64,000 nt of DNA. Source: Rhizoclosmatium globosum. Its lineage: Eukaryota; Chytridiomycota; Chytridiomycetes; Chytridiales; Chytriomycetaceae. Every line of letters begins with the position of its first letter. Position 1 is the first letter of the stretch. The stretch spans positions 558,001 through 622,000 of the forward strand of contig MCGO01000009.1 of the NCBI GenBank assembly GCA_002104985.1. The letters run 5' to 3'. Below, in pieces: positions 62,287-64,000 of this stretch. Below the pieces are notes generated by a model. That model saw only the letters and a program-made list of their open reading frames with translations. It made no database searches and had not been told where the DNA came from. A program made the position numbers and the translations under genes.

Positions 62287-64000
62287 TTAGGCCATTGTGC
62301 CCAACAATTTCCGCCTCCATTCCTCCTTGACTTCCGTAACAGTCTTCCCTTCGATTCCACTGAAATCAGTCACACCAATTAATGCCTCCACAATTTTCGA
62401 ATCAACAACTGCCTTCCCTCTATCACTTGAATAAAACTCAAACGCACCCTTCAAGTCCCGAAACGGAATACCACTTCCAAAACACCCAAGCCCCCTGACT
62501 TCCCTCAAAAAGTCACGTCCATATAACTTTGCCGCACCTTCATTCAAGAACGTCAGCCTCGCCACAATACCATACACTTTCGCTCCCAATTCAGCAGGCT
62601 GCACCCCCGAATCGCGAGCCTCGACAAGGAACCGCCGAGCCGCCGTCAAATCATGAGCAACAAGACAACACTTGACAAGATAAAACCACACGACCCCGTC
62701 GCGCCGCACACGATCCCTATCCATATCATACACAAGGTCCGAGACAATAAACCCGGCGAACCGTTTCGCCTTGACCGACACGTTTTGCGACGCGGTTTTG
62801 AAGACTGTTTTGTAGAGATCGAGGCCGCGGTGGATTCCGGCTGCGGGGAGGCTGGTCCAGAGGTGTGTTCCTGCATCGAGGTTTCCCGATTGGAGGTGCA
62901 GTTTTAGAAGGGATTTGGCGGTTGTGTAGGTGTGGCCTTTTGTTTGGTGTATTAATGGGTCGATGAGGGATTTGTACCATGGGTCTGGGTTGCGGTTTTG
63001 GAAGTCGGTGGAGCAGGCGGAGAGGAGGTGGCTGTATGTGAGGTGGGTTGGGGTTAAGCCGGTACGGTTTAGGGAGTCGAGGAGTGTTCGGAGGTAGTTG
63101 ATTCGGGTTTTACGAGATGGATGGGTTGTAGGTGATGATGGGGTATTTGGCATTGATTTTGAAATGTATGGCTTTGAGAGGAGGGCCATGAGAGAGTTGT
63201 AATCTTCAACGGAGGGGTTGAATCCGTTTGTTTTGAGTGTATTAAAAAAGGTAAGTGCGCCTTCAGCAGTGTACGTGGGGACAAAGGGCCTGTTGGAGGT
63301 AGATGCAATAGTTGATTCGAGGGGAATGCAATGCAGATACATTTGGAATACGCGTTTAAAAGATTCTTGGCTCGCATTATTGTCGGGAGAAAGAGAAAGG
63401 GCTGAGTCGCCCTTTGAAAAGCTTTCAATATACATTGAAGCCAGGTTCAGCAAATCCACGGCACTGGTTCCATTTCGCGATAATACTGATTGATTCGCGT
63501 TCTTCAAGGCTGATACAATGACATTGAAATAGCCAGATTGAACATGTTGAACGAGGAATGCGCCATCCAGTCCAGCCTGTGCCATAACAGTTTTTGATCT
63601 AAAGACGCCAAACGCTTCAGCAGCAAATGCACTCGCCGATTCGAGAGAAGCAAAATCAGATAGAGTTTTCATCCCTGCACGAATAGCTCTCGCGGCCTGA
63701 GCTGAATTTGCCGCGATTTCCAGTTTGTTGTTTTGATTCCTGGTTTTTGATATTGACGATGGAGAGACTAGATCTGCGAGGAGATTGCGCAGACAGCGCA
63801 AAACAGAGCCTGGTGACGTTGCGTCGTTAGAAGCGGCGATCGAAGCTTCAGCCCACACGTTCCACGGATGAGATTTCTTTGCAGCGAGAAAAGCGGTAAG
63901 TTCACGACGTGCGCGCAGAACAGTGAAAGTGCGGACGACGAGGGCGGCAGTGACAGGAGCATCGAGACGGTCATCGGCGAGTGACTGAAGCAGGCCAAGG
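62287..64000 (-). CDS. Pentatricopeptide-repeat-like protein, 5' end beyond window
   Basis: Single open frame of at least 571 codons running off the right edge, with no ATG needed inside the window. Several degenerate PPR-type helical pairs are visible: TFFNTLKTNGFNPSVEDYNSLM, LLDSLNRTGLTPTHLTYSHLL, HLWTSLPAAGIHRGLDLYKTV, and RFLVEARDSGVQPAELGAKVY (given in part). The x-G-x-x-P-x-x-x-x-Y spacing is the PPR signature. Such proteins usually act on mitochondrial RNA; none of the targeting part is in view. The N-terminal region (AARAIRAGMKTLSDFASLESASAFAAEAF) is Ala-rich and helical. Ends with KEEWRRKLLGTMA. Confidence 0.75.
   Translation of the reverse strand, partial: LGLLQSLADDRLDAPVTAALVVRTFTVLRARRELTAFLAAKKSHPWNVWAEASIAASNDATSPGSVLRCLRNLLADLVSPSSISKTRNQNNKLEIAANSAQAARAIRAGMKTLSDFASLESASAFAAEAFGVFRSKTVMAQAGLDGAFLVQHVQSGYFNVIVSALKNANQSVLSRNGTSAVDLLNLASMYIESFSKGDSALSLSPDNNASQESFKRVFQMYLHCIPLESTIASTSNRPFVPTYTAEGALTFFNTLKTNGFNPSVEDYNSLMALLSKPYISKSMPNTPSSPTTHPSRKTRINYLRTLLDSLNRTGLTPTHLTYSHLLSACSTDFQNRNPDPWYKSLIDPLIHQTKGHTYTTAKSLLKLHLQSGNLDAGTHLWTSLPAAGIHRGLDLYKTVFKTASQNVSVKAKRFAGFIVSDLVYDMDRDRVRRDGVVWFYLVKCCLVAHDLTAARRFLVEARDSGVQPAELGAKVYGIVARLTFLNEGAAKLYGRDFLREVRGLGCFGSGIPFRDLKGAFEFYSSDRGKAVVDSKIVEALIGVTDFSGIEGKTVTEVKEEWRRKLLGTMA

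Overview
This is nuclear DNA of a flagellated, early-diverging fungus, most likely a chytrid. Genes are dense (29 protein-coding genes in 64 kb, both strands) and rich in GT-AG introns, mostly about 45-80 nt. A division 2 chitin synthase with a myosin head marks it as fungal. A CFAP77-type flagellar doublet protein indicates a zoospore-forming lineage. I saw no rRNA, tRNA, transposon, IS or CRISPR sequence. I joined exons by hand, using reading-frame phase at every junction and family conservation, so most genes are given as complete spliced models.

Left part (1-15 kb): CUL3 (+, cut by the left edge) faces a BTB protein (-), followed by a DUF92/TMEM19 membrane protein (-). A divergent 372-bp region leads to a large FN3/coiled-coil/double-CCCH protein with tandemly duplicated acidic exons (+). 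Complex I subunit NDUFA6 and a LIMK/TESK-like kinase with a C1 domain follow.

Centre (15-34 kb): a 1,853-aa CAP-Gly protein made largely of Ser-Lys repeats; CFAP77 (-); a protein with two related C-rich-type modules (DUF8032-like); a 1,219-aa GAF-GAF-PAS protein ending in a cyclase domain that lacks its catalytic residues (-); a small complex-I-like subunit; tRNA pseudouridine synthase PUS1; two tiny secreted peptides (-); and TIM9.

Right part (34-64 kb): myosin-chitin synthase; an NFX1-type zinc-finger E3; INSIG (-); DTD1; a PHO81-like SPX-ankyrin-GDPD protein with a degenerate GDPD domain; a P4-ATPase flippase; dihydrolipoamide dehydrogenase; a RING protein (-) preceded by a 25-base C tract; F1-ATPase delta (-) and beta (+) arranged head to head; and a PPR-like protein cut by the right edge (-).

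Functional threads are mitochondrial energy metabolism and import (NDUFA6, complex-I-like subunit, TIM9, DLD, ATP16, ATP2, PPR), microtubule/flagellum biology (CAP-Gly repeat protein, CFAP77), ubiquitin ligation (CUL3, BTB, NFX1, RING), cell wall and membrane (chitin synthase, flippase, INSIG), and signalling (kinase, GAF-pseudocyclase, SPX). The candidates most likely to be undescribed are the Ser-Lys-repeat CAP-Gly protein, the FN3-CCCH protein with duplicated acidic exons, and the GAF-PAS-pseudocyclase.
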